From Clostridium sp. K4410.MGS-306 (GTDB lineage Bacteria > Cyanobacteriota > Vampirovibrionia > Gastranaerophilales > Gastranaerophilaceae): a stretch of DNA of 64,000 nucleotides. Numbering within the stretch: the stretch's first letter is position 1; every line of letters begins with the position of its first letter. Position numbers and translations under genes: made by a program. Where the stretch lies: the NCBI GenBank assembly GCA_000980375.1, contig LARD01000005.1, positions 194,251-258,250 on the forward strand, read 5' to 3'. Positions 52,286 to 60,734 of this stretch are shown in pieces. A model generated the notes under the pieces. The model made no database searches and was not told the origin of the DNA. It saw only the letters and a list, made by a program, of their open reading frames with translations.

Positions 52286-53503
52286 TTATTCCACCGTGTC
52301 TAATATGTTAAACGGTTTGACAGCCCTTTTTAGTATGCCTGTGCAGTGGGCAATTGCAATACCATAGTTTGTTATAGGTAAATTTGCTTTTTTACATTTC
52401 ATAATTCTGCTCAAGACTTCTTTTCTATTGGTCATACAAGCACCGCAATGGATAAGAAGTTTGTATTGTTCCAGCTCATCAGGGAAGTCATGCCCGCTGT
52501 GATAGACAAATTCTATATTTTTTCCGGTTTTATTCTTTATCCATCTTGGGATTTTTACTCTTGCAATATCGTCTTCTATCTGGTGATGAGAGCAACTTTC
52601 GCAAATAAGCACCCTGTCATTATCATTGAGAGTATCAATTGCTTTTGCACCTTTATAAAACTCTTTCAGGTCGCCTTTCATTCGGGCAAATACTATGGAA
52701 AAAGAGGTTAAGGGGATTTCTTCTGCAACATCTTGTGCCACTTCTTTAAAAGCTTGTGAGTCTGTAATCACCAGTTTTGGGGAGTTTTGTAATTCATCAA
52801 GCGCCTCTTTCAGCTCTGTTTCTTGAGTAACAAAGGCTTTGCACCTGTTATCAAGCAGGTCTCTTAGTACCTGAACCTGCGGCAGTATAATTCTGCCTTT
52901 TGGTGCTTCTTTATCAACTGGTATTACAAGTACAACAGTGTCTTTTGCCTGTACTATGTCACCCAGAATGGAAGGCGGTGTTATAAAATCATCAGGACAA
53001 ACATTGATGAGCTGTTCTTTCAATCTGAAAATAACTTCTCTGTTGTTTTTAAGACTGGTGAGTAGCGGCAATTTAATATATTTTGTAATTTCATCCAGTT
53101 TATCAGCGTTTATGGGGGTTATATCCTGTTTGTTGACAACAGCCAGAACAGGAATATTTCTTGACTGAAACTCTTCATACAGCTGTTTTTCGTAATTGTC
53201 CCAGCCTTCATAATCGCAGACAATTATTGCAATATCTGTTCTGTCAAAGATTTTTTTTGTTTTTTCAATTCTTTGTTCACCTAAATCACCAATATCATCT
53301 ATTCCAGCTGTATCAATAAAAACAACAGGGCCGAGCGGTAGAAATTCCATTGTTTTTTCAACAGGGTCTGTAGTTGTCCCTGCAATATCTGAGACTATCG
53401 AAATCTCTTGATTCACAAGAGCATTAAGCAATGAGGATTTGCCTGCATTTCTTTTTCCAAATATACCGATGTGAAGCCTGTTAGCTTTGGGTGTTGATAG
53501 CAT
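52286..53503 (-). CDS. hydF: [FeFe]-hydrogenase maturation GTPase HydF
   Basis: A 405-residue scaffold that assembles the 2Fe subcluster for [FeFe]-hydrogenase. It begins with a TrmE-like GTPase domain (P-loop FGKRNAGKSSLLNALVNQE, G2/G3 SDIAGTTTDPV and FIDTAGIDDIGDLGEQR, NKQD). A dimerisation region follows, and the C-terminal cluster-binding cysteines/histidines are CESCSHHQIEDD and LLIHCGACMTNRKEVL. HydE and HydG are not beside it. Its presence predicts fermentative H2 metabolism. It overlaps the upstream flippase-like gene by 23 bases. Confidence 0.95.
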   Translation of the reverse strand: MLSTPKANRLHIGIFGKRNAGKSSLLNALVNQEISIVSDIAGTTTDPVEKTMEFLPLGPVVFIDTAGIDDIGDLGEQRIEKTKKIFDRTDIAIIVCDYEGWDNYEKQLYEEFQSRNIPVLAVVNKQDITPINADKLDEITKYIKLPLLTSLKNNREVIFRLKEQLINVCPDDFITPPSILGDIVQAKDTVVLVIPVDKEAPKGRIILPQVQVLRDLLDNRCKAFVTQETELKEALDELQNSPKLVITDSQAFKEVAQDVAEEIPLTSFSIVFARMKGDLKEFYKGAKAIDTLNDNDRVLICESCSHHQIEDDIARVKIPRWIKNKTGKNIEFVYHSGHDFPDELEQYKLLIHCGACMTNRKEVLSRIMKCKKANLPITNYGIAIAHCTGILKRAVKPFNILDTVE

Positions 53504-54506
53504 CTTGATTTTCCTCTATTTCTGCTTTGATTTCTTCCAGCTTTGTATCTGTCAGGGTAAAATATATTATCGAAATTACTGTAATTATCAGCATGATTGT
53601 GATTTGGTGGATAAAAGCAATACCCAGAGCATTTGCTTTTTCGATATGGTATATGCCAAGAGCCAGAATATATGCATATTGATAAGGTCCGACAAAAACC
53701 GATGAAGACGGTATAATTGTAGACAATGCAATAAAACTGATTACAAAAAAGGCAATTGAAAAACCAAAATGATGTCCGAATCCGGTTATCAAAATGTATG
53801 TTAGAATGCATTCAATACCCCATGCAATACAGCTGGCCGCAAAAGCGAGTGTAAAACATTTAGGGTTGTTAAGAGCCTGAAACCCGTCCATAAACTTATT
53901 TAGCATCCCTGCAATTTTTGTAAAGAACGGCTCAAATTGTGTTAAAAAAGGTATATTAGAGAGTTTATCAAAAAACCATGAAATTTTGTTGAATTTGAAT
54001 ACAAGAAAAAACACTGCCAGACTGCCAAGAAACAGTGCTGCTGCAATATAGGTAATATTCAACACCCATTGATGTTTGAAGTACGTTAAAACAGCAAAAA
54101 ACAGTATTAAAAGCACTGAAATCCCGTCGATGATTCTCTCCAGAATGATTGAACCGAGGAGTTTCATCTTGCTTTCATTGAGTTTGTTTCCTACGTGGTA
54201 TGCTCTCCATATATCGCCTGCACGTGCGGGAAGATAGCTGTTAAGAGTGTTGCCTGTCGTAAAAGAAAAAAATGCTTCTTTTACTGTGATTTTACTGTCA
54301 TTACAAAGCAGATACTTCCATCTAAAACCTCTTACATAAAGCCCCAGCACATAAAGTGGAATAAACACCAGCAAGACCTTGTAGTTGAATATTTTAAATG
54401 TTTCAATCAACTGATGAAAGTCAAGTTTCCATACAATCAGAGCTATAAATATCACGCTGATAATAAGCCCTATTATTTTATCCTTGTGTTTAATTACCTT
54501 TTTCAA
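53481..54506 (-). CDS. Lysylphosphatidylglycerol-synthase-TM/UPF0104 flippase-like membrane protein
   Basis: A 341-residue polytopic protein (about eight membrane spans) of the family related to the flippase half of MprF and to AglD. Signatures are LYVRGFRWKYLL, the loop TGNTLNSYLPARAGDIWRAY (about residues 86-105), LGSIILERIIDGISVL and a C-terminal SSSVFVGPYQYAYILALGI. The MprF acyl-transferase domain is absent. Members are thought to move lipids or lipid-linked sugars, but the substrate is unknown. A charged cytosolic tail ends the protein. Confidence 0.85.
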   Translation of the reverse strand: MKKVIKHKDKIIGLIISVIFIALIVWKLDFHQLIETFKIFNYKVLLVFIPLYVLGLYVRGFRWKYLLCNDSKITVKEAFFSFTTGNTLNSYLPARAGDIWRAYHVGNKLNESKMKLLGSIILERIIDGISVLLILFFAVLTYFKHQWVLNITYIAAALFLGSLAVFFLVFKFNKISWFFDKLSNIPFLTQFEPFFTKIAGMLNKFMDGFQALNNPKCFTLAFAASCIAWGIECILTYILITGFGHHFGFSIAFFVISFIALSTIIPSSSVFVGPYQYAYILALGIYHIEKANALGIAFIHQITIMLIITVISIIYFTLTDTKLEEIKAEIEENQDAINTQS

Positions 54507-54507
54507 T

Positions 54508-55464
54508 TTACTTAACCTTTACAAGCACCTTTACTGAAGATTTTTCTTTGTTTCTTTCAAACGCCTCTATGGAATCATCAATTGCGTAGATATCGGAGAT
54601 TAGAGGCTTAACATCTATTCTTTTTTGTTCCAGCATTCTCAAAGCAGGAGCAAACTGACCGCAGCGAGATCCAAGTACTGTTATTTCATCAATAACAATA
54701 GGTGCAAGGTTGAATTCTTTTGACGCAGCAATAGTACTTTTTAAAATAAGTGTTCCTCTTGGTTTTGTCAGAGCCAGTGATGTTTCAAAACCTGTTATCG
54801 AACCTGTTGCTTCAACCACAAAATCATAAGCTTTTTCTATTTTTAAATTGTTCAAAAGTTCTGTTTTTACGCCCTGTGCTTTTGCAATGTTGAGTTTTTC
54901 TTCATGTTTACCCACAAGAGTAATATCTAATCCTGCAGCGTTAAGAGCCAGTGCTATAATTAACCCCAGTTTGCCGTCTCCGAGCACAATTACTCTTTTA
55001 TAAGGCGGTATGTGAACCTGTTCTAAAATTTCCAGAGCAGCAGCCAGCGGTTCAACAAAAACAGCCTCTTCATCCGTAACATTATCAGGAATTACAAGCA
55101 AATTCTTTTCAGGCAGGCAGACATATTCTGCAAAACAGCCTTCTCTTTGCCAGATACCCAGTGTTGAGCGGTTGAAGCAGTGTCTTTCTAACCCCTGTGC
55201 GCACCAGTCGCATTGTCCGCAGCCGCAATTTATTTCTCCGACTACTCTTTTACCGATGAGGTCTTTGTTTTCTGCTTTTTCAACAACACCTGTAAATTCA
55301 TGACCCAAAATGCCTTTATAACCCATATATCCAAGAGTTATTTCATAGTCTGTATTACATATCCCTATTGTGTTTACCTTGATAAGTGCTTCACCTTTTT
55401 GCGGCACAGTCATGGGATAGTTGTTATCTAATTTTAAACCATTATCAAATACGACAGCTTTCAT
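54508..55464 (-). CDS. Zinc-dependent medium-chain alcohol/polyol dehydrogenase
   Basis: A 318-residue MDR-family oxidoreductase. The catalytic zinc ligands lie in GICNTDYEI and LGHEFTGVVE (residues ~33-62). The structural zinc loop has four cysteines in CGCGQCDWCAQGLERHC (about 79-95), and the NAD(P) site is VIVLGDGKLGLIIALALNAA (about 159-178). It resembles sorbitol/threonine-type dehydrogenases but is short by ~25 residues. Substrate unknown. It is the first gene of the run dehydrogenase-flippase-hydF-RWYD-folE2-dapL, with GAGGAG before the ATG. Confidence 0.88.
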   Translation of the reverse strand: MKAVVFDNGLKLDNNYPMTVPQKGEALIKVNTIGICNTDYEITLGYMGYKGILGHEFTGVVEKAENKDLIGKRVVGEINCGCGQCDWCAQGLERHCFNRSTLGIWQREGCFAEYVCLPEKNLLVIPDNVTDEEAVFVEPLAAALEILEQVHIPPYKRVIVLGDGKLGLIIALALNAAGLDITLVGKHEEKLNIAKAQGVKTELLNNLKIEKAYDFVVEATGSITGFETSLALTKPRGTLILKSTIAASKEFNLAPIVIDEITVLGSRCGQFAPALRMLEQKRIDVKPLISDIYAIDDSIEAFERNKEKSSVKVLVKVK

Positions 55465-55541
55465 CTTATCTCCTCACTCCAATTCTTAATCCGTTATATG
55501 ACTCATTTATTATAGAGGAATAAAAAACTGTTGTCCAAGAC

Positions 55542-56969
55542 TTATGCAGCCGGTGTAATTACATTTAATCTGTTATTTTGCAAGGCATTTTGTACTTCTT
55601 GCTGCGATTTTGTATCTTTATATACCTGCATCAGCTCTTTCCAGGCTTCCACAAACTCAACATTGTCAATTAATACTGATTTTGGTATGCCGGCATGGTG
55701 AATTTTGGGTAACAATTCTGCAACATGGTATGTTATTGGTTCAGATACTCCGTCATCTGTGTCGTTGCAAACAAAGTATTTGTTGCCTTTTTTATCTTTT
55801 TCTATTCCTGTAATGGTAATTTCATGGCCGCCAATTACATTATTGTCGCTATCACAGTAAGTGTAACCGATAATTACATTATCTCCGCCTTTGATAGTAT
55901 TTTCTATGTGTTCAAGAGTTTCATTTTGCTCACATTCATATCCTATCAGTTTGCCATTGTCATCAATTTTTTGATATGTTACGCAAACTTTGCCTTTGCC
56001 CGTAGCCAATTCTTCTGCAAAGTTCTTTTCTATATCAATAAGTCCGCTATCGTCATCATTGTATTTTGGTATTCTTCTGTCTATTAATGAATCATAGGTG
56101 TTTTGTGCGCCTATATTCATAAATGTTGATTGCATTAGAACATCTATTACCGAGCGTTCGTCTTTATCTTTATATTTATTTTGTATTCTGGCTCTTATTA
56201 TTGCATTTTTATCCGGCTTCAGATTAACTTTTAGAGTTTTCCAGTTTTCCATTTTGTGCTCTGTTCCAAATTCGTTAAGCATCCATATAGTATTCATTAA
56301 GCCTTGTGACAGGTCGTCCACATTAATGTTTTTTGTAACACAAATGTTTTCAGACGTAAGTCCCTCTGCCATTCTTGCAAATTCTGCCGGCATTCTGTGT
56401 GCAATATCAAATTCAATACTTGCAGCTGGGCATGTGCTGGATTTTACATCAAGGTCATGTGCTGTAATATTTTTGCCCTGGCGTTTTTCTTCATTAATAA
56501 TATCAGCCTGAAGAGCAGCAGGAATATCACCAAACTTTTGCGTAATAATATATGGTTTATTTATCGTTTTTATTACATCTTCAATAATATTTTTTGCATC
56601 CAGTCCCGAAGCCCTTGGTGTAGTGGCAATTTTGTATAAATTATCCAGAGTTGTTGACCTGTCATTGGAATTTGTACTTAAAAGTTTGCCTTTTTTCAAC
56701 AGTTCATTTAGCTCTTTTTTTACTCTTTTATCTAAAATAGCGGAAATTTCATTAAATTTTTGATGCTCATCTCTTCCAGAAAGCGATGTTCTTATCTGGT
56801 AAGAACCAAAATTGGGCGAGGCTTTACGCATAAAAGAATCATAGTTTGTAAAACCAGGATTTGTTACAAAGCTTGGCGCAGCACTGTTTTGCTTCACGGC
56901 ATTTATCGGGTGCTGCAAATGTAGATTGTATTTATTATTTTCAATGTTAAATAATGATATACTATTCAC
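55542..56969 (-). CDS. Predicted papain-fold (C39-like) protein with an Asn/Phe-rich N-terminal tail
   Basis: A 475-residue protein of no named family. A ~60-residue tail rich in Asn, Ser and Phe ends in SPNFGSYQIRTS. Later, STCPAASIEFDIAHRMP (Cys180) and GGHEITITGI (His382) followed by YFVCNDTDDG (Asn402/Asp403) reproduce the Cys-His-Asn/Asp order of papain-like and C39-type bacterial cysteine peptidases. Such proteins include bacteriocin processors, YopT-like effectors and surface peptidases. The start is GTG with GGGCGG upstream and TATAAT further up. The ~200 residues between Cys and His are unusually long, so the assignment is tentative. Confidence 0.55.
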   Translation of the reverse strand: MNSISLFNIENNKYNLHLQHPINAVKQNSAAPSFVTNPGFTNYDSFMRKASPNFGSYQIRTSLSGRDEHQKFNEISAILDKRVKKELNELLKKGKLLSTNSNDRSTTLDNLYKIATTPRASGLDAKNIIEDVIKTINKPYIITQKFGDIPAALQADIINEEKRQGKNITAHDLDVKSSTCPAASIEFDIAHRMPAEFARMAEGLTSENICVTKNINVDDLSQGLMNTIWMLNEFGTEHKMENWKTLKVNLKPDKNAIIRARIQNKYKDKDERSVIDVLMQSTFMNIGAQNTYDSLIDRRIPKYNDDDSGLIDIEKNFAEELATGKGKVCVTYQKIDDNGKLIGYECEQNETLEHIENTIKGGDNVIIGYTYCDSDNNVIGGHEITITGIEKDKKGNKYFVCNDTDDGVSEPITYHVAELLPKIHHAGIPKSVLIDNVEFVEAWKELMQVYKDTKSQQEVQNALQNNRLNVITPAA

Positions 56970-57079
56970 TTTGAACTTTCCGCCCTATTATACTTTATTA
57001 AAAACTGAAAATATAAAAAATTGCGTTTTTGCATTATAATTAATAAGTAATATTAAGAATTTGTTATATAGTCTGAGTT

Positions 57080-58090
57080 TTGATAAAAGATATCGATTTT
57101 AGTAAAATTAAATTTATACCCGCTTCGCCTGAAGATTTAATACTTGCTTTAGACAGGCTAACGCGTTTTAAGTATCCTGAAATTAAGTATTATAGAGTTT
57201 TTTCAGAGCTTCTTTGCAAATATTTTAAAGAGCCTCGTCTTTCTAAAAATCAAATAAAAGATATGGATACTGCTGTATTAAAACGACTTGTTGAAATTTT
57301 TTGGAATGAGTCAGTATCCAAATACACTCCGGCTGTAAAATCTGATAAACAATTGAATGAGCTGCTTTTAAAGGAGCTTTATGACACTTATAATCTTTCG
57401 CAAGAGGTAAAAATCCTGACTGATATAAATATCAATATAAACGGTGTATTGGCTTTGATTTCTGACAAAAACAATTTACCTCTGAATTTAAAAAGATTGG
57501 CTGTAATTGAACATGACCATCAAAACCTGATTGAAAAACGTCAGAAGTATGGTTTGAGGTTTCCTGTTGAAAAAGTTGTTTTATGCGAGGGCATTACAGA
57601 AGAAATTCTTTTGCCAAAGTTTGCTAAGCTTTCGGGTTTTGATTTTGATAAAAACGGAGTAAAACTGATAAGTGCAGGCGGAAAAAATCAGGTTGCGAAG
57701 CTGTATTGTGAACTTAAAGATGAGCTTAAAATTCCAATTTTTATTCTGCTTGACGCAGATGCAGTTGAAATTTCAGAAAAAATCAATTGTGTTTTAAGAG
57801 ATACTGACTCAATGTATCTTATCTGTCACGGTGAGTTTGAGGATATTTTTTCTTTAAACCTTATTAAAAGGACAATAAATAAACGTTTTAAAAATATTTG
57901 TGAATGCTGCATTGCTGATTTTAAACGCAATGAACCAATGACAAAAACTCTGTCTGAATTTTACCGCTTGCATGAGCTTGGTGATTTTCAAAAAGCTGAT
58001 TTTGCAAAGGAGCTGGCGCAAAACCTAAAGTATGAAACTGATTTAACTGATGAAATAAAACAAATCGTAGATAGAATTAAGATACTATAA
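57080..58090 (+). CDS. Stand-alone OLD-type TOPRIM protein
   Basis: A 336-residue protein starting at TTG. The N-terminal ~160 residues are helical and unassigned. Then comes a TOPRIM domain: VVLCEGITEEILLPKFAKLS (catalytic Glu170), GVKLISAGGKNQVAKL, FILLDADAVE (Asp225, Asp227) and GEFEDIFSLN. This is the arrangement of the C-terminal nuclease of OLD-family ATP-dependent endonucleases, but no ABC ATPase precedes it in the gene or upstream. It may be a nuclease working with a separate ATPase or a relic that works alone. No ribosome site is obvious before the TTG. Confidence 0.65.
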   Translation: MIKDIDFSKIKFIPASPEDLILALDRLTRFKYPEIKYYRVFSELLCKYFKEPRLSKNQIKDMDTAVLKRLVEIFWNESVSKYTPAVKSDKQLNELLLKELYDTYNLSQEVKILTDINININGVLALISDKNNLPLNLKRLAVIEHDHQNLIEKRQKYGLRFPVEKVVLCEGITEEILLPKFAKLSGFDFDKNGVKLISAGGKNQVAKLYCELKDELKIPIFILLDADAVEISEKINCVLRDTDSMYLICHGEFEDIFSLNLIKRTINKRFKNICECCIADFKRNEPMTKTLSEFYRLHELGDFQKADFAKELAQNLKYETDLTDEIKQIVDRIKIL

Positions 58091-58094
58091 AATA

Positions 58095-58126
58095 TAAAAA
58101 GGCCTCCGGTTGGAGACCTTTTTTGT
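58095..58126. terminator. Bidirectional terminator between the TOPRIM gene and the diguanylate cyclase
   Basis: AAAAAGGCCTCC pairs with GGAGACCTTTTTT (one mismatch) across a GGTT loop. Both strands end in U-rich tracts. Confidence 0.85.
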
Positions 58127-58134
58127 TTTATGAA

Positions 58135-59016
58135 TTAGTACTCTATATTTATCTGTGAGAACTGAACAATTTTGTTTTTGCCGCGTTTTTTTGCGTTGTA
58201 TAAGGCATGTTCAGCGTAGCGGATAAGAGTGTTGCCATCCTCTTCAACATTTTGCAGGAATGGATAAGAAGCAATACCGCCGGAAATAGTAATGGGGTGT
58301 CTTTCTTCTTCTCCGGCAGGAATAAATTCCATTTTTTCAATTTCTCTTCTGAATCTTTCTGCAAAAATAAACGCATTTTCTTCCGGTGTATTGGGCAGAA
58401 GTACAATAAATTCTTCGTCACCATAGCGTGTTAAGATGTCTTCTTTTCTTATAAAGCCCTTTAGCATTTCTGCAATTTTTTTGAGCAATACATCGCCCCA
58501 GTCATAACCGTACATATCGTTTACAACTTTAAAGAAGTCAATGTCTAACAATAAGCAACTTAATTTTGTATCATATCTTTTAGAACGTGAAATTTCTGCT
58601 TCAAGGCGTTCATGGAGAAATCTTCTGTTGTGAAGACCGGTAAGAGCGTCTGTTGTTGATACCTGATTAATAGTTTCTTTAAGCTCTTTAATTTTTAAAA
58701 GATTTTTGAGTCTTAAATTTAGTTCTTTTTCATCAAGCGGCTTTGATACGTAGTCGTAAGAGTCGCCTCTGAATATAATTTCATCATTAAACTTGTCTGC
58801 CACAATCAATGCAGGTGCAACAAGCTTTGTTACCATAGAGATTTCTTTTAATTTTTCATCAGAACAGTCAAAAACTATTACTGATGGGTTGAATTTTTGT
58901 GCATCTTTTACTTCTTCAATATTTTTTACTCTTACATCACAATCATCATTATTTGCACTAAGAGTATTTTCTAATTCTGCAGAAGCGTTGTCACTGAAAA
59001 TTACAATATTTTTCAT
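58135..59016 (-). CDS. Diguanylate cyclase with receiver-like domain, variant GDEEF motif
   Basis: A 293-residue protein. The N-terminal domain (about 1-110) resembles a receiver (Asp50 in VIVFDCSDE, Lys92 in YVSKPLDE), but the first acidic pocket is weak (IFSDNAS). The GGDEF domain begins at DALTGLHNRRFLHERLEAEI. The signature loop reads RYGDEEFIVLLP (GDEEF, residues 199-203) instead of GG[DE]EF. The allosteric I-site RKED (190-193) is exactly five residues upstream. LLLDIDFFKVVNDMYGYDWGD supplies the other metal/GTP residues. Cyclic-di-GMP synthesis is likely but not certain. Confidence 0.85.
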   Translation of the reverse strand: MKNIVIFSDNASAELENTLSANNDDCDVRVKNIEEVKDAQKFNPSVIVFDCSDEKLKEISMVTKLVAPALIVADKFNDEIIFRGDSYDYVSKPLDEKELNLRLKNLLKIKELKETINQVSTTDALTGLHNRRFLHERLEAEISRSKRYDTKLSCLLLDIDFFKVVNDMYGYDWGDVLLKKIAEMLKGFIRKEDILTRYGDEEFIVLLPNTPEENAFIFAERFRREIEKMEFIPAGEEERHPITISGGIASYPFLQNVEEDGNTLIRYAEHALYNAKKRGKNKIVQFSQINIEY

Positions 59017-59144
59017 AACAATTATCCTTGTGTTTCCTATTATAAATATAATACCAAATGTCTTAAGAAATGTATATAACTCAAATGAACCAAAATACTA
59101 ACATTCCTTCAAATGTAGTATAGAATAATAAAAAAATTGAGATT

Positions 59145-60344
59145 ATGATATATAATCATAGACTATTGGGGGATATTGCTTTGGCCAGGCCACAGTACAA
59201 GATTGATTACAATCAAAGATATGCTTATACAACTGATCAAAAGAAATATGCAAACAATGTAAGACCTGCTGTTCCTCGCAGAAAAAAACAGCAGATAAGA
59301 AAAACAAACCCGCTTGCATTGATATTCCAGGTTTTGTTTGCAGTGCTTTTTATAATGCAGGTTGCGCCTGTTTATATGGATAAAGTTACTCGCCCTGTTT
59401 TTTTGCGTGTAAATAAGTATCCTGCTATTCAGGTCGATGTAAATGCTATTTTGAGGCCGACATCTTTGTATTTGCACAACAGCCATTTTATGGGTGTAAA
59501 TTTCCTTTCCGGTACTGAAACTGCAAAACCGCAAATGCAAACGTTATATGAAACTTTCCATATGCATGACTTGGAAAATAACCTTAAATTTCTTGCCTCT
59601 AAATATCCTTCTTTAAAACCATCTGTTTATGTATGGGAGTATGAATCTGGCAAGCATGCCGATATTAATTCAACAGAGGTTTACCCTACTGCAAGTATTA
59701 TAAAAATACCTGTTTTGATACAACTGTTTCGTTCGATTGAAGCCGGTATGCTCAAGCTCGATGATAAAATAGCAATGACGCAATATTATAAATCAGAAGG
59801 CTCTGGTAGTTTGCAGTTTAAAGGCAACAATGCAATCTATACAGTAGATGATTTGGCAAGAGTTATGATAACAGAGTCTGACAATTCTGCAACAAATATG
59901 TTGATGGATGCTACAGGCGGTATGAATGCTATGAACCAATCTTTGAGAAAATGGGGAATGAAAGAAACAAGAGTAAATGACTGGCTGCCTGATTTGCAAG
60001 GTACAAACGTCACTACTTCTAAAGAAATGGCAACATTGCTGTACAACATTGATAATCCAAATTTCCTCTCTCTTAATTCCAGAGAAAAAATGGTGGATTA
60101 TATGAGCCATGTCCACAATAACAGGCTTATTCAGGCAGGATTGCCATCTGATGCAATATTCATTCACAAAACAGGTGATATAGGCAAGATGCTTGGAGAT
60201 GCCGGTATTGTTTACACACCTAACGGCAAAAAGTATATTGTTGTTATGCTCGTAAACAGACCTTATAATTCACCACAGGGAAAAGATTTTATAGTTGCAG
60301 CTTCATCATTAATATACAATTATATGGTTAACACCAATTTGTAA
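59145..60344 (+). CDS. Class A beta-lactamase-fold serine hydrolase, membrane-anchored, without Glu166
   Basis: A 399-residue protein with a basic cytosolic N-terminus and one membrane segment (about residues 57-74). The penicillin-recognising domain has TASIIKIPV (Ser184-x-x-Lys187), ITESDNSATNM (SDN, 245-247) and FIHKTGDIG (KTG, 342-344). Where class A enzymes have WEPELN (Glu166, Asn170), this reads DWLPDLQG: Leu281 and Gln285. A true deacylating beta-lactamase is thus unlikely; a DD-peptidase or penicillin-binding role fits better. A TTG at 59181 with GGGGGAT upstream is an alternative start after a TATAAT at 59150-59155. Confidence 0.8.
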   Translation: MIYNHRLLGDIALARPQYKIDYNQRYAYTTDQKKYANNVRPAVPRRKKQQIRKTNPLALIFQVLFAVLFIMQVAPVYMDKVTRPVFLRVNKYPAIQVDVNAILRPTSLYLHNSHFMGVNFLSGTETAKPQMQTLYETFHMHDLENNLKFLASKYPSLKPSVYVWEYESGKHADINSTEVYPTASIIKIPVLIQLFRSIEAGMLKLDDKIAMTQYYKSEGSGSLQFKGNNAIYTVDDLARVMITESDNSATNMLMDATGGMNAMNQSLRKWGMKETRVNDWLPDLQGTNVTTSKEMATLLYNIDNPNFLSLNSREKMVDYMSHVHNNRLIQAGLPSDAIFIHKTGDIGKMLGDAGIVYTPNGKKYIVVMLVNRPYNSPQGKDFIVAASSLIYNYMVNTNL

Positions 60345-60417
60345 TTGCGTATTGATATTGCGTTGTTCTTATATTATAGTTTATATATAGTGAATTTTAG
60401 AATATTCGGAGAAAAAT

Positions 60418-60666
60418 ATGACTCATCAAATAATTAAAGTAGCGTGGGACCTCAACGAAAACTGCGAAAACAGATATCAACTGGTTTATGAAATTGCAGA
60501 ACTTGCTAAAAAACTCGTTGATGAATATCAAATGAAAAAGCCTAAAGATGAATTGGGCTTTGATGATTATGGTTTTGATAACAGCTCTATTAAAAAAGAA
60601 AATCCTGTTGAGCATGCCATTATGGTTAAAGCTTCCGAATCTGACGAAAGCAGACTCGTAGGTTAA
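60418..60666 (+). CDS. rpoZ: Putative RNA polymerase omega subunit (divergent)
   Basis: An 82-residue protein. ENRYQLVYEIAELAKKLVDE (about residues 16-35) resembles the omega signature NR[YF]xLVxxAxxRAxxL. NPVEHAIMVKASESDES near the C-terminus recalls the KPVxxAIxE segment of omega. The basic R-A-R patch is missing and a Gly/Asp-rich insertion separates the two parts. Size and a CGGAG ribosome site support a real gene. Omega assists RNA polymerase assembly. The assignment rests on short motifs and could be wrong. Confidence 0.45.
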   Translation: MTHQIIKVAWDLNENCENRYQLVYEIAELAKKLVDEYQMKKPKDELGFDDYGFDNSSIKKENPVEHAIMVKASESDESRLVG

Positions 60667-60687
60667 TAAATAAAAATTTTCTTTCAA

Positions 60688-60720
60688 CAAAAAAGCTCTC
60701 TAATTTAGAGAGCTTTTTTA
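60688..60720. terminator. Bidirectional terminator between the omega-like gene and rpsT
   Basis: AAAAAAGCTCTCT and AGAGAGCTTTTTT form a perfect stem across an AATTT loop, with U tracts on both strands. Confidence 0.9.
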
Positions 60721-60734
60721 AACCAATTTATTAA

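Noticed and set aside
55725..56511. Plus-strand frames of 120-137 codons opposite the papain-like gene
   Set aside because: Hydrophobic, cysteine-rich antisense products with no start signal; the minus frame has a coherent domain pattern and a ribosome site.
59145..60344. Antibiotic-resistance beta-lactamase
   Set aside because: The catalytic Glu166 and Asn170 equivalents are Leu and Gln, so hydrolysis is not expected.
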